This document shows, in pieces, positions 4,678 to 5,923 of a stretch of DNA of 5,923 nucleotides (the stretch's first letter is position 1; the number at the start of each line of letters is the position of its first letter). Made by a program: the position numbers and the translations under genes. Source of the stretch: Candidatus Omnitrophota bacterium (GTDB lineage: Bacteria; Omnitrophota; Omnitrophia; Omnitrophales; Aquincolibacteriaceae). The notes beneath the pieces are model-generated. The model had not been told where the DNA came from. It was given only the letters and a program-made list of their open reading frames with translations, and did not search any database. The stretch covers positions 1-5,923 of the forward strand of contig JAMWDC010000146.1 in NCBI GenBank assembly GCA_023819025.1, written 5' to 3'.

Positions 4678-5790
4678 ATGATCCAAAGATACCTTACCGC
4701 CCAAGTCAAGAAAGACCTCGCGAAGAAGATGGTTTTTTTAGGGGGACCCCGCCAAGTGGGAAAAACCACGCTGGCATTAGACATCCTCAAAGACGACAAG
4801 GGGTATCTGAACTGGGATGTGGATGCGCATCGTGAAAAAATTCTTAAGCGCGAACTTCCTCCAGCCGAGATGTTGGTGTTCGACGAAATTCATAAATACC
4901 GGGCATGGCGTAATTATCTGAAAGGTATTTTTGATCTTTACCGCAAAAACAAAAAAATCCTTGTGACGGGAAGCGCTCGGCTGGATTTATACCGTTTTGG
5001 CGGAGACTCCCTGCAGGGGCGGTATCATTTTTTGCGGTTACATCCTCTTTCCGCTGCCGAACTCAAAATGACGCACATGAATTCTCTCATGGATCTTCTG
5101 GAACTCGGCGGTTTTCCGGAACCCTTTCTTGAACATTCGCAGGTTGAGGCTAAACGCTGGTCGCGTGAATATCGCACCCGCCTTTTGAGAGAAGACGTTG
5201 CCTCCCTGGAAAAGGCCAGCGATTTGGGCCGCATGGAGCTTTTGATGCTGCGGCTTCCGGATTTGGTGGGCAGTCCGCTTTCGATGAATGCCCTGCGTGA
5301 AGATCTCGAGGTCAGTTTTAAAACGGTTGCGAGGTGGATGGATATCTTGGAACGCATGTATGCCGTTTTTCGCTTATGCCCGTTCGGATCGCCGAAAATC
5401 CGAGCCGTGAAAAAAGAAAGAAAACATTACCATTTTGACTGGTCTTTAGTGCCGGATAGGACGAAGCGTTTTGAAAACATGATCGCTTCGCATTTGCTGA
5501 AATGGGTCCATTTTGAACAGGATACCCGGGGCCGGGATCTGGATCTTAGCTATTTTCGCGACATCGACGGACGTGAAGTCGATTTTCTGGTCGCTGAAAA
5601 CAGGCAGCCGGTTATGCTCGTGGAATGCAAATGGGCGGACGATGATGTGAGTAAATCTTTAAAGTATTTGAAAGCAAAATATCCGAATTCTCAAGCATGG
5701 CAGATTCATGCGGCAGGGAAAAAGGATTACGAAACGCCCGAAGGCATCCGCGTTGCGTCAGCGATTACTTTACTGAAAGACTTGGTTTAG
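4678..5790 (+). CDS. AAA+ ATPase with DUF4143-type C-terminal domain (ATPase 3)
   Basis: A 370-aa protein from ATG 4678, whose N-terminus MIQRYLTAQVKKDLAKKMVF is typical of the family. Walker A is GGPRQVGKTT (22-31), Walker B MLVFDEIHK (65-73; D69, E70), sensor-1-like ILVTGSARLD lies at 94-103, and RFGGDSLQGRYHFLRLHPLS at 106-125. The DUF4143 region runs from about 160 to 320 and ends with GREVDF (E300, D302) and VECKW (E316, K318), a PD-(D/E)XK-like pattern. The frame stays open upstream to 4501, but those 59 codons cross the microsatellite and promoter and look like no domain. It belongs to a different subtype from ATPases 1 and 2 (GSARLDLYR instead of GSS-RKLKRG). All core motifs are intact; the biological role is unknown. 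It converges on the edge peptide gene. Confidence 0.95.
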   Translation: MIQRYLTAQVKKDLAKKMVFLGGPRQVGKTTLALDILKDDKGYLNWDVDAHREKILKRELPPAEMLVFDEIHKYRAWRNYLKGIFDLYRKNKKILVTGSARLDLYRFGGDSLQGRYHFLRLHPLSAAELKMTHMNSLMDLLELGGFPEPFLEHSQVEAKRWSREYRTRLLREDVASLEKASDLGRMELLMLRLPDLVGSPLSMNALREDLEVSFKTVARWMDILERMYAVFRLCPFGSPKIRAVKKERKHYHFDWSLVPDRTKRFENMIASHLLKWVHFEQDTRGRDLDLSYFRDIDGREVDFLVAENRQPVMLVECKWADDDVSKSLKYLKAKYPNSQAWQIHAAGKKDYETPEGIRVASAITLLKDLV

Positions 5791-5800
5791 GAAAGTCGGG

Positions 5801-5815
5801 GAGGCGTAGCGCCTC
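5801..5815. terminator. Hairpin between convergent genes, possible bidirectional terminator
   Basis: GAGGCG (5801-5806), loop TAG, CGCCTC (5810-5815) form a perfect GC-rich stem 10 bp after the ATPase 3 stop and 8 bp from the stop of the convergent peptide gene. Neither strand has a proper T-tract after it, so termination could be weak or factor-assisted. Confidence 0.4.
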
Positions 5816-5823
5816 AGATTCTG

Positions 5824-5922
5824 TTAAGTTGCAGGGCCGGTTCCGGTAGCGCATGAGTAAGCTGAGCTTCCAGGAATGCAATCGAGGCCAGCATTACCTC
5901 CAGTGTTACACATATAATCTCC
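5824..5922 (-). CDS. Cysteine-periodic small protein, C-terminal end only (third family member)
   Basis: The minus strand is open from the right edge to TAA at 5824-5826, giving 32 residues that begin GDYMCNTGGNAGLDC and end GTGPAT. Cys fall at 5, 15 and 24 of the fragment, spacings of 10 and 9, and the repeats read CNTGGNAGLD, CIPGSSAYS, CATGTGPAT. This matches the C-x-x-G-x-x-A pattern of the broken gene at 2824-3093. The tail is short like that gene's, without the CANLERF ending of the intact paralogue. The start and leader lie beyond the window. The fragment is short, so the call rests on the shared Cys spacing. Confidence 0.55.
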   Translation of the reverse strand, partial: GDYMCNTGGNAGLDCIPGSSAYSCATGTGPAT

Positions 5923-5923
5923 A

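Overview
This looks like an accessory, gene-sparse stretch of a bacterial genome. The promoters have bacterial sigma-70-like spacing, no rRNA or tRNA is present, and there are many small dispersed repeats. The organism cannot be named from sequence alone. The combination of DUF4143 ATPases, an MNT/HEPN pair, AGAAGCA microsatellites and TGTCCCC-type palindromes reminds me of uncultivated lineages such as Omnitrophota, but that is an impression, not evidence.

Layout. From the left edge to 1100 (minus) runs a nearly complete AAA+ ATPase of the AAA_14/DUF4143 type; it is open at the left edge and has no frameshift. A 339-bp divergent intergenic region (1101-1439) holds a promoter for that gene, a homopurine run, a partial copy of a dispersed repeat, and a promoter plus palindrome for the next gene. 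A second DUF4143 ATPase lies at 1440-2597 (plus). Next, on the minus strand, comes a damaged gene for a cysteine-periodic small protein (2824-3093), flanked by a repeat also found elsewhere in the window. A minus-strand minimal nucleotidyltransferase (3639-3962) and HEPN protein (3241-3642) form a classic type VII (MNT/HEPN) toxin-antitoxin operon, with a possible 12-codon leader ORF in front. An intact paralogue of the cysteine-periodic protein follows at 4202-4510 (minus). It diverges from a third DUF4143 ATPase at 4678-5790 (plus). The right edge carries the C-terminal end of a third cysteine-periodic protein (5824-5922, minus).

How the parts fit. Three ATPases of two subtypes and one toxin-antitoxin pair alternate with three members of an unrecognised small-protein family. 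These small proteins carry Cys about every 9-11 residues, often as C-x-x-G-x-x-A. Two of them share an upstream AGAAGCA microsatellite plus a TAGAAT box; the same two share an almost identical 3' tail. ATPases 1 and 3 share a TTGAC-N(4-5)-GTCAA dyad overlapping a -35 box exactly 35 nt before the start codon, so they are probably co-regulated and possibly leaderless. Whether the peptides and ATPases work together is unproven; physical interleaving is the only link visible here.
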